Positions 36,160 to 46,934 of a stretch of 64,000 nucleotides of DNA are shown here, piece after piece. The DNA comes from Burkholderia sp. BCC1644. GTDB lineage: Bacteria; Pseudomonadota; Gammaproteobacteria; Burkholderiales; Burkholderiaceae. The stretch is taken from positions 248,001-312,000 of the forward strand of contig NZ_CADFEI010000005.1 in assembly GCF_902833225.1 (NCBI RefSeq). Reading direction: 5' to 3'. The translations under genes were made by a program, and so were the position numbers. The first letter of the stretch is position 1. Every line of letters starts with the position of its first letter. The notes below the pieces were generated by a model. The model saw nothing but the letters and a program-made list of their open reading frames with translations, was not told the DNA's origin and did not search any database.

Positions 36160-36914
36160 CCCTTCGCTCCGCCCGTCTGTGCGGCCCGTGCCGCGACACG
36201 CTCGGCGGTCGTCTGCGCGACCTTGTCGCGCACGTATTCAGGCGCGGCCTGATCGGCCGGCACCACCCGCCCGGCGCGGAACGCGCGCAGCGCGGCATGC
36301 GCGACAGCCAGCGCATGCGGCATTGCGTCGCTGTCGATCACGGCCGCACGCGACGCGGCCGGCAACTGCGCGCCGAACGCGGCGGCCGCATTGCCCGCGA
36401 GTGTGAACGGCACATCGGGCACGCCGACGGCGCCCGGCGCATCGAGCGAAGCCGGATGCAGCGTGCGCCAGTCGCCGGCACCGTCATCCCATTCGAAATC
36501 GGCCCAGTAGGCTTCGTCCATCCGCGCGTCCAGCGCGGCCAGCACGCGGGTCGTGCCGGGCGCGCGCAGCCGCGCATGCTCGGCGCATGCGAGCAGCGTG
36601 CCGATCGGCACGACCGGCAACCCGCCGCCGAATGCGAGGCCCTGCGTAATGCCCGTCGCGGTACGCAGGCCCGTGAACGAGCCGGGGCCCGCGCCGAACG
36701 CGATCGCGTCGCAATCGGCGAGCGTCAGCCCGGATTCGGCGAAGAGTTCCTGGATCGCCGGCAGCACGCGCGTGCTCGACACGGCGCCCGTCGGTTCGTG
36801 GCGGACCCAGGTTTGCGGGGAGGAAACGGCGTCATCGGCATGGGCCGAGCGCAGCAGCGCGACCGAGCAGTATTCGGTCGACGTATCGATGGCGAGGAGC
36901 ACTGTTTGCGTCAT
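36156..36914 (-). CDS. tsaB: tRNA threonylcarbamoyladenosine biosynthesis protein TsaB
   Basis: A 252-residue ASKHA-fold protein that partners TsaD in making t6A37 of ANN-decoding tRNAs. It starts [20 protein letters not shown], with the AIDTST strand-turn, and has [20 protein letters not shown] near residue 70. An ATG three codons upstream (36923) is also possible; neither has a clear ribosome site. It is first in a four-gene operon with rimI, udg and the DUF1853 gene, and divergent from the acyl-CoA-binding protein. Confidence 0.93.
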   Translation of the reverse strand: MTQTVLLAIDTSTEYCSVALLRSAHADDAVSSPQTWVRHEPTGAVSSTRVLPAIQELFAESGLTLADCDAIAFGAGPGSFTGLRTATGITQGLAFGGGLPVVPIGTLLACAEHARLRAPGTTRVLAALDARMDEAYWADFEWDDGAGDWRTLHPASLDAPGAVGVPDVPFTLAGNAAAAFGAQLPAASRAAVIDSDAMPHALAVAHAALRAFRAGRVVPADQAAPEYVRDKVAQTTAERVAARAAQTGGAKG

Positions 36915-37070
36915 GGCCGACATTGTAATGCGGCGCCCCGCTCCCACGGGCGATCGGGACCGATCCGTGCGCTCGCGCGGCACCGGCGGCGGTTTGGAAG
37001 GATCGCTCGACCCCGCGCGGCGGTCCGCTTGTTAAGATCGCCCGACCTGAAACCCTTACGGAGACACCCG

Positions 37071-37340
37071 ATGAGCGAACTCACCGCCCAATTCGACCAG
37101 GCCCAGATCGACGTCAAGCAACTGACCGAGCGCCCGGGCAACCTAACCCTGCTGCGCCTGTATGCACTCTTCAAGCAGGCAACCGACGGCGATGCGCACG
37201 GCGACAAGCCGGGCTTTACCGACATCGTCGGCAAATACAAGTACGACGCGTGGGACGCGCTGAAGGGCACGTCCTCGGATGCGGCAAAGCAGCAGTACGT
37301 CGAACTCGTCGAATCGCTGAAGAACGGCACGGCTTCCTGA
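37071..37340 (+). CDS. Acyl-CoA-binding protein
   Basis: An 89-residue ACBP. The four-helix fold is recognisable from LLRLYALFKQATDGD, and the ligand-binding signature KYKYDAWDALKG contains the conserved Lys-Tyr pair. It would bind long-chain acyl-CoA in the cytoplasm. ACBP is mainly eukaryotic but occurs in Burkholderia and relatives. ACGGAG lies upstream of the ATG at 37071. It is a single-gene unit. Confidence 0.93.
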   Translation: MSELTAQFDQAQIDVKQLTERPGNLTLLRLYALFKQATDGDAHGDKPGFTDIVGKYKYDAWDALKGTSSDAAKQQYVELVESLKNGTAS

Positions 37341-37701
37341 CCGGATCGACCGCCGCCGCAATAGGCAATCAAATCAGTGGCGCAGCGCAGCAAATTTCTT
37401 TATAATGCTGCCTGCGTCACCCCCCGCGCTCGGCTCGCATGCCGTTCCGGCCAGACGCCTCGTAGCGTTAAGCTCCAATCCGGTTTAGAACCTGTCCCCT
37501 CCTGCTTCGACCCTCGCGGTCGTCACTTATCAGGCTGGCGGCCCCGCTCCTGAAGCGCGCCGCACCCAAAACAGCTTCTAATGCCTCATCCGCCGACGGT
37601 TCGGCGGATTGCACCCGTTTCCCGATTTGCTCGCTGAATCCGACGACTTGGGTATGCGCGATTGGCGCCGACGTTTCACCCACTGTGTTTCAAGGATTGT
37701 T
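37341..37701 (+). promoter_or_regulatory. rhlE: Long promoter and leader region of rhlE
   Basis: This 361-base gene-free stretch holds a perfect TATAAT at 37401-37406 with a poor -35. That predicts a leader of about 290 bases before the helicase ATG. The leader contains a perfect 9-bp hairpin, ATCCGCCGA (37588-37596), loop CGGT, TCGGCGGAT (37601-37609). Long structured leaders are known on helicase and cold-shock mRNAs in other bacteria; regulation here is inference. Confidence 0.5.
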
Positions 37702-39255
37702 ATGACTTCGAGCATCAACTCCAGCCCGCTCAACGCGATCGCCGACCAGGCGCTCGGTCTCGACGACGCCGCCGTACCGGCCGCGGTCGAACCGGCGTCG
37801 GACGAGCCGAGCTTCGCGTCGCTCGGGTTGTCGCCGGAGATCGTCTCCGCGCTGGAGGCCGCCGGCTATGTGAAGCCGACGCCGGTCCAGCAGCGCGCGA
37901 TTCCGGCCGGCATCGCCGGCCGCGACCTGCTGGTGTCGAGCCCGACCGGTTCGGGCAAGACCGCCGCATTCATGCTGCCCGCGATCGAACGTTTCGCGCA
38001 GCTCCAGAAGACGCTGGCGCAGCAGCCGCGCGCGCCGCGTGAACCGAACCAGGGCGACCGCCGTGCGCGCCGCCCGCAACCCGTCGCGCGCCCGGGCCTG
38101 CTCGTGCTGACGCCGACCCGTGAACTCGCGATGCAGGTCACCACGGCCGCATCGACGTACGGCAAGCACCTGAAGCGCCTGCGCACGGTCAGCATCCTCG
38201 GCGGCGTCGCCTACGGCCAGCAGCTGATGCTGCTCGCGAAGAACCCGGAAATCCTGGTCGCCACGCCGGGCCGTCTGCTCGATCACCTCGAGCGCGGCCG
38301 TATCGATCTGTCCGAACTGAAGATGCTCGTGCTCGACGAAGCCGACCGCATGCTGGACATGGGCTTCATCGAAGACATCGAAACGATCGTCGCCGCCACG
38401 CCCGAGTCGCGCCAGACGATGCTGTTCTCGGCCACGCTCGACGGCAAGATCGGTTCGCTGACGGGCCGCCTGCTGAAGGATCCGGAACGCATCGAGATCC
38501 AGCAGCGCCTCGAGTCGCGCGCCAACATCGCGCAGACCGTGCACTACGTCGACGACCGCGACCACAAGGATCGCCTGCTCGATCACCTGCTGCGCGACGA
38601 CGCGCTCGACCAGGCGATCATCTTCACGGCAACCAAGATCGACGCCGACCAGCTCGCCGGCCGTCTCGCCGACGCAGGCTTCGAATCGGCGGCGCTGCAC
38701 GGCGACCTGCCGCAAGGCGCGCGTAACCGCACGATCCGTGCGCTGCGCGAGCGCCGCGTGCGCGTGCTGGTGGCCACCGACGTCGCGGCACGCGGCATCG
38801 ACATCCCGGGCATCACGCACGTGTTCAACTACGACCTGCCGAAGTTCGCGGAAGACTACGTCCACCGTATCGGCCGTACCGGCCGTGCAGGCCGTTCGGG
38901 CACGGCGGTGAGCCTCGTGCACCACGCCGAGCAAGGCGCGCTCAAGCGCATCGAGCGCTTCGTGCGCTCGCCGCTGCCGGTCAACGTGGTCGAAGGTTTC
39001 GAGCCGCGCAAGGCGCCCCCGCGTAACGGCGGCAACGGCGGCCGCGGCCGTCCGGGCGGCGGCAACGGCGGCGGCCGACGTTTCGGCGGCAAGCCGGGCG
39101 GCGGTTATGGCGGCAACGGCAACGGTAACGGCCGCAGCTACGGCGGCGGCAATGGCGGCGGCTGGAGCGGCAAGCCGGGTGGCAGCCGTGACGGCGGCCC
39201 GCGTCGCGACGGTCAGCGCAGCGGCGGCCCGCGTCGCAGCAACTCCGCGTCGTAA
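37702..39255 (+). CDS. rhlE: DEAD-box ATP-dependent RNA helicase, RhlE type
   Basis: A 517-residue helicase with all motifs in order: Q motif ([14 protein letters not shown]), motif [30 protein letters not shown], motif [31 protein letters not shown] and [11 protein letters not shown]. From about residue 433 the tail is Gly/Arg/Asn-rich (RGG-like), probably disordered and RNA-binding. AAGGA lies upstream of the chosen ATG at 37702; the longer frame to 37609 reads through the leader. Likely roles are ribosome assembly and cold adaptation. Confidence 0.94.
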   Translation: MTSSINSSPLNAIADQALGLDDAAVPAAVEPASDEPSFASLGLSPEIVSALEAAGYVKPTPVQQRAIPAGIAGRDLLVSSPTGSGKTAAFMLPAIERFAQLQKTLAQQPRAPREPNQGDRRARRPQPVARPGLLVLTPTRELAMQVTTAASTYGKHLKRLRTVSILGGVAYGQQLMLLAKNPEILVATPGRLLDHLERGRIDLSELKMLVLDEADRMLDMGFIEDIETIVAATPESRQTMLFSATLDGKIGSLTGRLLKDPERIEIQQRLESRANIAQTVHYVDDRDHKDRLLDHLLRDDALDQAIIFTATKIDADQLAGRLADAGFESAALHGDLPQGARNRTIRALRERRVRVLVATDVAARGIDIPGITHVFNYDLPKFAEDYVHRIGRTGRAGRSGTAVSLVHHAEQGALKRIERFVRSPLPVNVVEGFEPRKAPPRNGGNGGRGRPGGGNGGGRRFGGKPGGGYGGNGNGNGRSYGGGNGGGWSGKPGGSRDGGPRRDGQRSGGPRRSNSAS

Positions 39256-39311
39256 GCACGCACGGGCGGCGCCTCGCCGCCGCCCCACGGATGGGCCCCA
39301 CCCATCCAGCC

Positions 39312-39339
39312 AACCGGCGCACCTGCGCCGGTTTTTTTT
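39312..39339 (+). terminator. Intrinsic terminator of rhlE
   Basis: AACCGGCGCA (39312-39321) pairs with TGCGCCGGTT (39324-39333), and T continues to 39339. It lies 57 bases past the rhlE stop. Confidence 0.9.
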
Positions 39340-39652
39340 CGCCCCGCCCCACATTTCACGATGCGGAAAATTTTTTTGCGTCGTAAAAAATCATGTTGCA
39401 CGGCACAACCCGTGCGATTGCGGGATGGAAAAATGCGTTTCTTATCCCGAAATCAAGAACACAAGCACTTGATTTAAAACACTTAAAAATTTACCCGATC
39501 CCCGGAAAAGCCCCCTGTTTCGTGCCCGCCGATTTGCCTAGACTCTTATACAAGACTTCGCGAAACGGAATGCCCCGCGCTCCGCTTCGCGAACGGCATC
39601 ACACCCGTCAGATTCGGCACATTCGGCAACACACCGCATCAAGGAGCTCATC
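39340..39652 (+). promoter_or_regulatory. aceA: AT-rich aceA upstream region with palindromes
   Basis: This stretch is clearly lower in GC than its neighbours. It holds an 8-bp inverted repeat AAATCAAG/CTTGATTT (39450-39457 and 39468-39475, 10-base gap), a near-palindrome TCTTATACAAGA (39544-39555) of the kind bound by GntR-type regulators, and a small hairpin GCACGG/CCGTGC near 39396-39411. No convincing -35/-10 pair was found. The region probably carries the regulated aceA promoter. Confidence 0.5.
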
Positions 39653-40960
<1,308 letters not shown>

Positions 40961-41097
40961 CACGCCCAAGCGTCACGCCGGTGCGCGGCTCGTCACGGCG
41001 CGGCACCGGCCACCGGACAACAATCAGGGAGGAGACGGCAGGCGCGCGATGCTGATCGCGCGACCGGCCGCGCGGCCTGCGGGCCGCCTGCAACGAT

Positions 41098-41129
41098 GCG
41101 CGCCGGCTTCGTCCGGCGCGCCCTTTTTT
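41098..41129 (+). terminator. Intrinsic terminator after aceA
   Basis: GCGCGCCGG (41098-41106) pairs with CCGGCGCGC (41113-41121), followed by CC and TTTTTT. It lies between the convergent aceA and UspA genes. A second stem, GCGCGAT/ATCGCGC, occurs just upstream near 41044-41061. Confidence 0.85.
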
Positions 41130-41153
41130 GCGACGCTGCCCGAGCAGCCCGCC

Positions 41154-41588
41154 CTACCGATAAACGATCACCGGAATTTTCGTATGGGTCAGCACGCGCT
41201 GCGTCTCGCTGCCGATCAGCAGGCTGCCGAGCCCGCGGCGTCCGTGGGACGCCATGAAGATCACGTCGCAGCCGCCGCGTTCGGCCGCCTCGATGATGCC
41301 GAGATACGGCGACGGATGGACGCTCGTCCACGTGTCGCAGACGACGCCGGCCGCCCTCGCGGCCGCTTCGACCTCGTCGAGATGCGCGCGCGCCTCGCGT
41401 TCGCTGCGCGCGCGGAAATCGGCGGGCGGCTCGATGATCACTTCGGAAAACGGCGAGTACGGGTACTGCGGCAGGCACGCATAGGCCGTCACACGCGCGC
41501 TGACCGCGCGTGCCAGGTCGATCGCGCCGTCGATCGCCTTCTGCGACAGTTCGGAACCGTCGGTTGGAACGAGGATGTGCCGGAACAT
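41154..41588 (-). CDS. Universal stress protein, UspA family
   Basis: A 144-residue Usp domain protein starting MFRHILVPTDGSELSQKAID. The C-terminal nucleotide loop reads ASHGRRGLGSLLIGS. This fits the G-2x-G-9x-G-S/T ATP-binding pattern except that the first Gly is Ala, so ATP binding is likely but not certain. AAGGAGGG lies just before the ATG at 41588. It converges on aceA; no partner gene is evident. Confidence 0.93.
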   Translation of the reverse strand: MFRHILVPTDGSELSQKAIDGAIDLARAVSARVTAYACLPQYPYSPFSEVIIEPPADFRARSEREARAHLDEVEAAARAAGVVCDTWTSVHPSPYLGIIEAAERGGCDVIFMASHGRRGLGSLLIGSETQRVLTHTKIPVIVYR

Positions 41589-41747
41589 CGCGCCCTCCTT
41601 CGTCAATCGCACGCCGCGTGCCGCGATCCCGTCCGGACCGTTCGCGACGCATCGGAGATGCCTCCTACGATTGTAGTGCGCGAAATCGCCCGACCGGCAC
41701 CGGCAGCGGGTTCGTCCTCATATCGGAAACGCGCGGGCGGGCGCCGC

Positions 41748-42653
41748 CTACTCGCCCCAATAGCCGGGCTGCTCGTACGTGTGCTTCAGGTAATCGAGAA
41801 ACAGGCGCACGCGCAGCGGCAGGTGCCGGCGCTGCGGAAACACCGCGTGAATGCCGATCGGCGGCGCGGCGAACGCGTCGAGCACGCTGACGAGCCGGCC
41901 GGCCGCGATGTCGTCGCCAACCTCCCACCACGAGCGCCATGCAAGACCATGGCCTTCGAGGCACCACTCGTGCAACACCGCGCCGTCCGAGCATTCCATC
42001 GTGCCGTTTACGCGTATCGACACGACCTTGTCGTCCTCCTGGAACGCCCAGCCGCGCTGCTGGTTCGCGTTCGCAGCGAGCGCGAGGCAGTTGTGCCGCG
42101 CCAGTTCCGCGAGCGTGACCGGCGTGCCGCGCCGCGCGAGATACGCGGGCGACGCAACGCACACGCGGCGATTCTCGCCGAGCTTCAGCGACACGAGCGA
42201 AGAGTCGGGCAACTCGCCGAGCCGCACCGCGCAGTCGAACCCCTCGTTGACGAGGTCGACCATCCGGTCGGACAGGTCGAGCGTGACCGACACGTCCGGA
42301 TGCCCGACGCTGAATTCGGGCACGAGCGGCGCGACGTGCCGCCGGCCAAAGCCGGCCGGCGCGGAAATCCGCAGGTGGCCGCTCGCCTTGACGCCGCCGG
42401 CGGACACGCTCGCCTCCGCGTTCTGCATGTCGTTGATGATCCGCTGGCAATCCTCGAGGAACGCCGAGCCCTCGAACGTCAGCGTGAGCTTGCGCGTCGT
42501 GCGCACCAGCAGCTTCACGCCGAGCCGCTCCTCGAGCGCGTCGAGGCGGCGGCCGATGATCGCCGGCGCGACGCCTTCCGCGTGCGCGGCCGCCGACAGG
42601 CTGCCTTTCGCCGCGACCGCGGCGAACGTTTCGATCTGTTTGAACCGGTCCAT
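41748..42653 (-). CDS. LysR-family transcriptional regulator
   Basis: A 301-residue LysR regulator. The winged helix-turn-helix spans about residues 1-60 (MDRFKQIETFAAVAAKGSLS, then GRRLDALEERLGVKLLVRTT), and the effector-binding domain begins near 90. It is of the CrgA/DmlR-like group judging from LRISAPAGFGRRHVAPLVP. It is divergent from the haloacid dehalogenase gene across 153 bases, the usual arrangement when a LysR protein controls its neighbour, so it may control dehalogenase and malate synthase (inference). Confidence 0.93.
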   Translation of the reverse strand: MDRFKQIETFAAVAAKGSLSAAAHAEGVAPAIIGRRLDALEERLGVKLLVRTTRKLTLTFEGSAFLEDCQRIINDMQNAEASVSAGGVKASGHLRISAPAGFGRRHVAPLVPEFSVGHPDVSVTLDLSDRMVDLVNEGFDCAVRLGELPDSSLVSLKLGENRRVCVASPAYLARRGTPVTLAELARHNCLALAANANQQRGWAFQEDDKVVSIRVNGTMECSDGAVLHEWCLEGHGLAWRSWWEVGDDIAAGRLVSVLDAFAAPPIGIHAVFPQRRHLPLRVRLFLDYLKHTYEQPGYWGE

Positions 42654-42806
42654 GAGTCGCAAGGACGGCACGGCCGCCCTTCAAATCGCTTAAGCCGTCA
42701 AGATTAGGTATATGAAAGTAAAAGATCAAGTGATGAATAGCGTCTTTTTTAGACCATACGATCACGAATAGAATCGATCCGACCTCTGAAACTGGAGCGC
42801 AAGGCT
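42654..42806. promoter_or_regulatory. Divergent LysR / dehalogenase promoter region
   Basis: A 153-base AT-rich gap between two divergent genes. TAGAAT (42769-42774) is a possible -10 element for the dehalogenase side, with only T-rich sequence at -35. LysR operators would be expected here; none stands out clearly enough to place. Confidence 0.45.
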
Positions 42807-43568
42807 ATGTCGGCCACAACGACACTCTCCTCTCCCGACGCAATCCTCTTCGACGCATTCGGCACGTTGTTCGACGTGCGCGCGGTCCTGGCCGCGGCGG
42901 AGCAAATGTTTCCCGGACACGGGGAACGGTTGTCGCAGCTGTGGCGGCGCAAGCAAATCGAATACTCGCAGTTGCGCACGCTCGCCGATCCGGCCGGTGC
43001 GCGCTATCGCCCGTTCCGGGACATCACGCTCGACGCGCTGCGGTTCGCCGCGCGCCGGCTCGGGCTCGCGCTGAACAGCGCGGCCGAGAAGCGGCTGATG
43101 GACGAATACGCGTGCCTGTCCACCTATCCCGACACCGTGCCCGCGCTGCGCAAGCTGCGCGCGCTCGAACCGCGCCCGCCGCTCGGAATCCTGTCGAACG
43201 GCACCCCGCAGATGCTCGACATCGCGATCAAGAGCGCCGGCATGTCCGGGCTGTTCGATCGCGTGCTGTCGGCCGACACCGTGCGTGCGTACAAGCCGAG
43301 TCCGGCCGCCTACGCACTCGGCACCGCCGCGTTCGGGTCGAACCCGCGCAGCATCGTGTTCGTGTCGTCGAACGCCTGGGACGTCGCCGGCGCCGTCTGG
43401 TTCGGCTACACGACGTTCTGGCTCAACCGCACGGGCGCGCCCGCCGAGGAACTCGGCGCGCCGCCCGACGGCACGGGCACCGGCATGGCCGACCTGCTCG
43501 CATTCCTCGCCACCCCGGCTCCGTCCGGCAAGCCCGCAAACCGCACGCGCCCCAGCCCGGGTGCATGA
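42807..43568 (+). CDS. (S)-2-haloacid dehalogenase, type II (HAD superfamily)
   Basis: A 253-residue HAD hydrolase. The residues that form the active site of L-2-haloacid dehalogenases are all present in order: nucleophile D16 and T20 (FDAFGTLFD), R47 (QLWRRKQ), S130-N131 (GILSNGTP), K163 and Y169 (AYKPSPAAY), S187, N189 and D192 (FVSSNAWD). Such enzymes turn L-2-haloacids into D-2-hydroxyacids, e.g. chloroacetate to glycolate. Malate synthase starts 67 bases downstream on the same strand with no promoter visible between. Natural substrate unknown; the residue match makes dehalogenase activity likely. Confidence 0.87.
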   Translation: MSATTTLSSPDAILFDAFGTLFDVRAVLAAAEQMFPGHGERLSQLWRRKQIEYSQLRTLADPAGARYRPFRDITLDALRFAARRLGLALNSAAEKRLMDEYACLSTYPDTVPALRKLRALEPRPPLGILSNGTPQMLDIAIKSAGMSGLFDRVLSADTVRAYKPSPAAYALGTAAFGSNPRSIVFVSSNAWDVAGAVWFGYTTFWLNRTGAPAEELGAPPDGTGTGMADLLAFLATPAPSGKPANRTRPSPGA

Positions 43569-43635
43569 CGTTCGCAGCGCTGCCGCCTTCCCCCTTCACC
43601 GAAACCGCAACTGACCGACCAAGGAGATGAGACTC

Positions 43636-45228
43636 ATGAGCACCCCGATCACGCTGCCGCAAGGCATGACGATCACCGGCGAAATCAAGCCGGGTTACGA
43701 AGCGATCCTGACGCCCGAAGCACTGCAACTCGTCGCGGCGCTGCACCGCACGTTCGAACCGCGCCGCCAGTCGCTGCTGCAGGCGCGTGTCGAGCGCACG
43801 AAGCGCCTCGACGCGGGCGAGCGCCCCGACTTCCTGGCCGAGACGAAGTCGATCCGCGAAGGCGACTGGAAGGTCGCGTCGCTGCCGGCCGACCTGCAAT
43901 GCCGCCGTGTCGAGATCACGGGCCCCGTCGAGCGCAAGATGATCATCAACGCGCTGAACTCGGGCGCCGATTCGTACATGACGGACTTCGAGGATTCGAA
44001 TGCACCGAGCTGGACGAACCAGATCGACGGCCAGATCAACCTGAAGGACGCGGTGCGCCGCACGATCTCGCTCGAGCAGAACGGCAAGTCGTACAAGTTG
44101 AACGACAAGGTCGCCACGCTGATCGTGCGTCCGCGCGGCTGGCACCTCGACGAGAAGCACGTGACGGTCGACGGCCAGCGCGTGTCCGGCGGCATCTTCG
44201 ATTTCGCGCTGTTCCTGTTCCACAACGCGAAGGAGCTGATCGCGCGCGGTTCGGGCCCGTACTTCTACCTGCCGAAGATGGAAAGCCATCTCGAGGCGCG
44301 CCTGTGGAACGACATCTTCGTCGCGGCGCAGGAAGCGGTCGGCGTGCCGCGCGGCACGATTCGCGCGACGGTGCTGATCGAGACGATCCTTGCCGCGTTC
44401 GAGATGGACGAGATCCTGTATGAGCTGCGCGAACACAGCTCGGGCCTGAACGCCGGCCGCTGGGACTACATCTTCTCGGCGATCAAGAAGTTCAAGAACG
44501 ACCGCGACTTCTGTCTCGCCGACCGTTCGAAGATCACGATGACGGTGCCGTTCATGCGCGCGTACGCGCTGCTGCTGCTGAAGACCTGCCACAAGCGCAA
44601 CGCGCCGGCGATCGGCGGGATGGCCGCGCTGATCCCGATCAAGAACGATCCGGAAGCGAACGAAAAGGCGATGGGCGGCGTGCGCTCGGACAAGGCCCGT
44701 GACGCGACCGACGGCTACGACGGCGGCTGGGTCGCGCACCCGGGCCTCGTGCCGATCGCGATGGAAGAGTTCGTCAAGGTGCTCGGCGACAAGCCGAACC
44801 AGATCGCGAAGCAGCGCGACGACGTGCAGGTCGAAGGCAAGAACCTGCTCGACTTCCAGCCGGAAGCGCCGATTACCGAAGCGGGCCTGCGCAACAACAT
44901 CAACGTCGGCATCCACTACCTCGGTGCGTGGCTCGACGGCAACGGCTGCGTGCCGATCCACAACCTGATGGAAGACGCGGCCACGGCCGAGATCTCCCGC
45001 TCGCAGGTGTGGCAGTGGATCCGCTCGCCGAAGGGTGTGCTCGACGACGGCCGCAAGGTTACGGCGGAACTCGTTCGCGAGTATACGAAGGCCGAGCTCG
45101 ACAACGTGAAGCGTTCCGTCGGCGGCAACACGCAGCCGTACGAGCGCGCCGCGGCCATCTTCGAACAGATGTCGACGTCGGAAGGCTTCACCGAATTCCT
45201 GACGCTGCCGCTGTACGAGGAAATCTGA
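43636..45228 (+). CDS. aceB: Malate synthase A
   Basis: A 530-residue enzyme condensing glyoxylate and acetyl-CoA to malate. Visible are [13 protein letters not shown], the [20 protein letters not shown] block with the Mg2+ site, and the signature [17 protein letters not shown]. Two ATG codons follow AAGGAG: the one at 43627 touches it with no spacing and the one at 43636 has nine bases, so I chose 43636 ([10 protein letters not shown]). It closes the glyoxylate shunt cluster and may be co-transcribed with the dehalogenase gene. Confidence 0.97.
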   Translation: MSTPITLPQGMTITGEIKPGYEAILTPEALQLVAALHRTFEPRRQSLLQARVERTKRLDAGERPDFLAETKSIREGDWKVASLPADLQCRRVEITGPVERKMIINALNSGADSYMTDFEDSNAPSWTNQIDGQINLKDAVRRTISLEQNGKSYKLNDKVATLIVRPRGWHLDEKHVTVDGQRVSGGIFDFALFLFHNAKELIARGSGPYFYLPKMESHLEARLWNDIFVAAQEAVGVPRGTIRATVLIETILAAFEMDEILYELREHSSGLNAGRWDYIFSAIKKFKNDRDFCLADRSKITMTVPFMRAYALLLLKTCHKRNAPAIGGMAALIPIKNDPEANEKAMGGVRSDKARDATDGYDGGWVAHPGLVPIAMEEFVKVLGDKPNQIAKQRDDVQVEGKNLLDFQPEAPITEAGLRNNINVGIHYLGAWLDGNGCVPIHNLMEDAATAEISRSQVWQWIRSPKGVLDDGRKVTAELVREYTKAELDNVKRSVGGNTQPYERAAAIFEQMSTSEGFTEFLTLPLYEEI

Positions 45229-45295
45229 CGACGCCGCACGCAGCGACGGGCGGCCGCCTCGCGCGCCGCCGCCCGTCGCATGCGACGACCGCATG

Positions 45296-45323
45296 AAAAA
45301 AGCGCCCCGCGGGGCGCTTTTTT
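45296..45323. terminator. Bidirectional intrinsic terminator after aceB
   Basis: GCGCCCC-GC-GGGGCGC flanked by A-run and T-run (AAAAAAGCGCCCC ... GGGGCGCTTTTTT) forms a near-perfect palindrome between the convergent aceB and cyclotransferase genes. Confidence 0.9.
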
Positions 45324-45356
45324 CCTTTTCAGCGAAGCCGGCTGCCGCCGGCATGC

Positions 45357-45773
45357 TCAGGCGACTTCCTGCTCGCGCCGGTGCTGAACCCAGTCGCCCG
45401 ACGCGATGCGCGGACGCCCGGCTACCGCATGTGCGGCGATCGGATAATACAGGCACGCGTATTGCCGGCCACCGAGCTCGACGGTCACCTCTTCCGGCTT
45501 GAACAGCGAGTCGACGCCCGGATAGACGCGCTCGATCTCGTCGAGCACGGGGACGAGCTGCTCGTCGACCTCGTAGACGTCGCCCCAGACCAGCGACTTG
45601 CCGGTCGCCGGCCCGGCGATCATCCCCGGATACGTGCCGAAATCGTACAGCTCGCCCGGCAGCGCGGCCGCGCCCAGCAGCGTCGGCGCCGCGATGCCTT
45701 GCCGTGCGGCCGCATGGCCGATGTCGTTGGCCTGTCCGGCTCGCAAGGTGCCGTAGACGAATACGTAACGCAT
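45357..45773 (-). CDS. Gamma-glutamylcyclotransferase-like protein
   Basis: A 138-residue GGCT/AIG2-fold protein. The N-terminal YVFVYGTLRAGQAN motif forms the substrate pocket. PGELYDFGTYPGM and the acidic VDEQLVPVLDEIERV with the expected catalytic Glu follow. Family members form 5-oxoproline from gamma-glutamyl groups or act on gamma-glutamylamines; the substrate here is unknown. It is divergent from the AraC regulator gene across 257 bases in which I see no distinct site. Confidence 0.88.
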   Translation of the reverse strand: MRYVFVYGTLRAGQANDIGHAAARQGIAAPTLLGAAALPGELYDFGTYPGMIAGPATGKSLVWGDVYEVDEQLVPVLDEIERVYPGVDSLFKPEEVTVELGGRQYACLYYPIAAHAVAGRPRIASGDWVQHRREQEVA

Positions 45774-46030
45774 CGTGGTTCTCCTCTTCGATTCGTGATT
45801 GCCGTGTTCGCGCGCGATTCACATGAAAATGCGCCTGCATCGATAGACCACGCTACCGGCCCGATGGTTCGAACCCGCCGGCGCCCGCGCCCGCGGGCCG
45901 CCGCCCGGGAATCGCCGGCGCCCATACAAAGTTCATTTGAACACGGCATGATCGCCCGAAAAACCGCCGCATGCGCACGCGCTGCGCCTTCTAAAATAAC
46001 GGCATCGCCGCCGCGCTGCCCGAACCGTCC

Positions 46031-46909
46031 ATGAATCCGCCCGTCCAAGCCGACGCATCGAACCCGTACGACGTCATCGACATCCCGCCCGAATTCGCGC
46101 CGACCGCGGTCCATCCGATGCGCGTGCGCGCACGGCAGGTCGATGCCGGCCGCCGCATCCCGCTGCACACGCATGCGTGGGCGCAGCTCGCGTACGCGTC
46201 GCGCGGCGTGCTGCGCGTCGCGACGACCGGCACGACGTGGATGGTGCCGCCGTCCCGCGCGATCTGGGTGCCGCCGCACGTGACGCACGAGGTCGTGATC
46301 GTCGAAGAGGCGTATTTGCGCACGCTGTATATCGACGAGTCGATCGTGCCGGACGGGCTCGACGCGTGCCGCGTCGTCGAAGTGACGGGACTGCTGCGCG
46401 AACTGATCGTCGCGCTCGACGCACGCGACCTGAGCGCCGCACGCGAGCGCCTGCTGTGCGGGCTCGTGCTCGACGAGCTGAGTCACGCCGAACCGTTGCC
46501 GCTCGCGGTGCCGATGCCCGACGAGAAGCGGCTGCGCATGCTGTGCGAATCGGTGCTCGCGCACCCGGCGCATGCGGAGTCGCTCGAACACTGGGCGAGC
46601 GAAGTCGGCGCGAGCACGCGCACGATTTCGCGGCTCTTCAAGCAGGAACTGGGCGTGAGTTTTTCGCAGTGGCGTCAACAGGCGCTGCTGGCGCGCGCGA
46701 TCCCGCTGCTGAACCAGGGGCGCCCGCTGTCGCATATCGCACGCGAACTCGGCTACCAGAGCCAGAGCGCGTTCTCGGCGATGTTCCGCCGTGCCTTCGG
46801 TCAAAGCCCGCGCGCGTTCATGCTGCGCGGCTACGAGCATCGCGGCGCCGAAGGCGGCCTCGCGGAAGACGAAACGCCTGACGACAACGCGATCGACGCC
46901 GCTCGCTGA
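46031..46909 (+). CDS. AraC-family transcriptional regulator
   Basis: A 292-residue regulator. An N-terminal cupin-like sensor (VDAGRRIPLHTHAWAQLAYA, then VPPSRAIWVPPHVTHEV) is followed by two C-terminal helix-turn-helices (LEHWASEVGASTRTISRLFK and ARELGYQSQSAFSAMFRRAF) ending in the family FGQSPRAF motif. The domain order matches the NimR/YdeC type. The target is unknown; the divergent cyclotransferase gene is the nearest candidate. Confidence 0.92.
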   Translation: MNPPVQADASNPYDVIDIPPEFAPTAVHPMRVRARQVDAGRRIPLHTHAWAQLAYASRGVLRVATTGTTWMVPPSRAIWVPPHVTHEVVIVEEAYLRTLYIDESIVPDGLDACRVVEVTGLLRELIVALDARDLSAARERLLCGLVLDELSHAEPLPLAVPMPDEKRLRMLCESVLAHPAHAESLEHWASEVGASTRTISRLFKQELGVSFSQWRQQALLARAIPLLNQGRPLSHIARELGYQSQSAFSAMFRRAFGQSPRAFMLRGYEHRGAEGGLAEDETPDDNAIDAAR

Positions 46910-46934
46910 TCGCGCGCGGCGGATCGTCAGCCCG

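Noticed and set aside
41748..43568. LysR plus dehalogenase as a recently acquired island
   Set aside because: Base composition and codon use match the neighbours apart from the short AT-rich promoter gap, and no mobility gene or repeat borders the pair.
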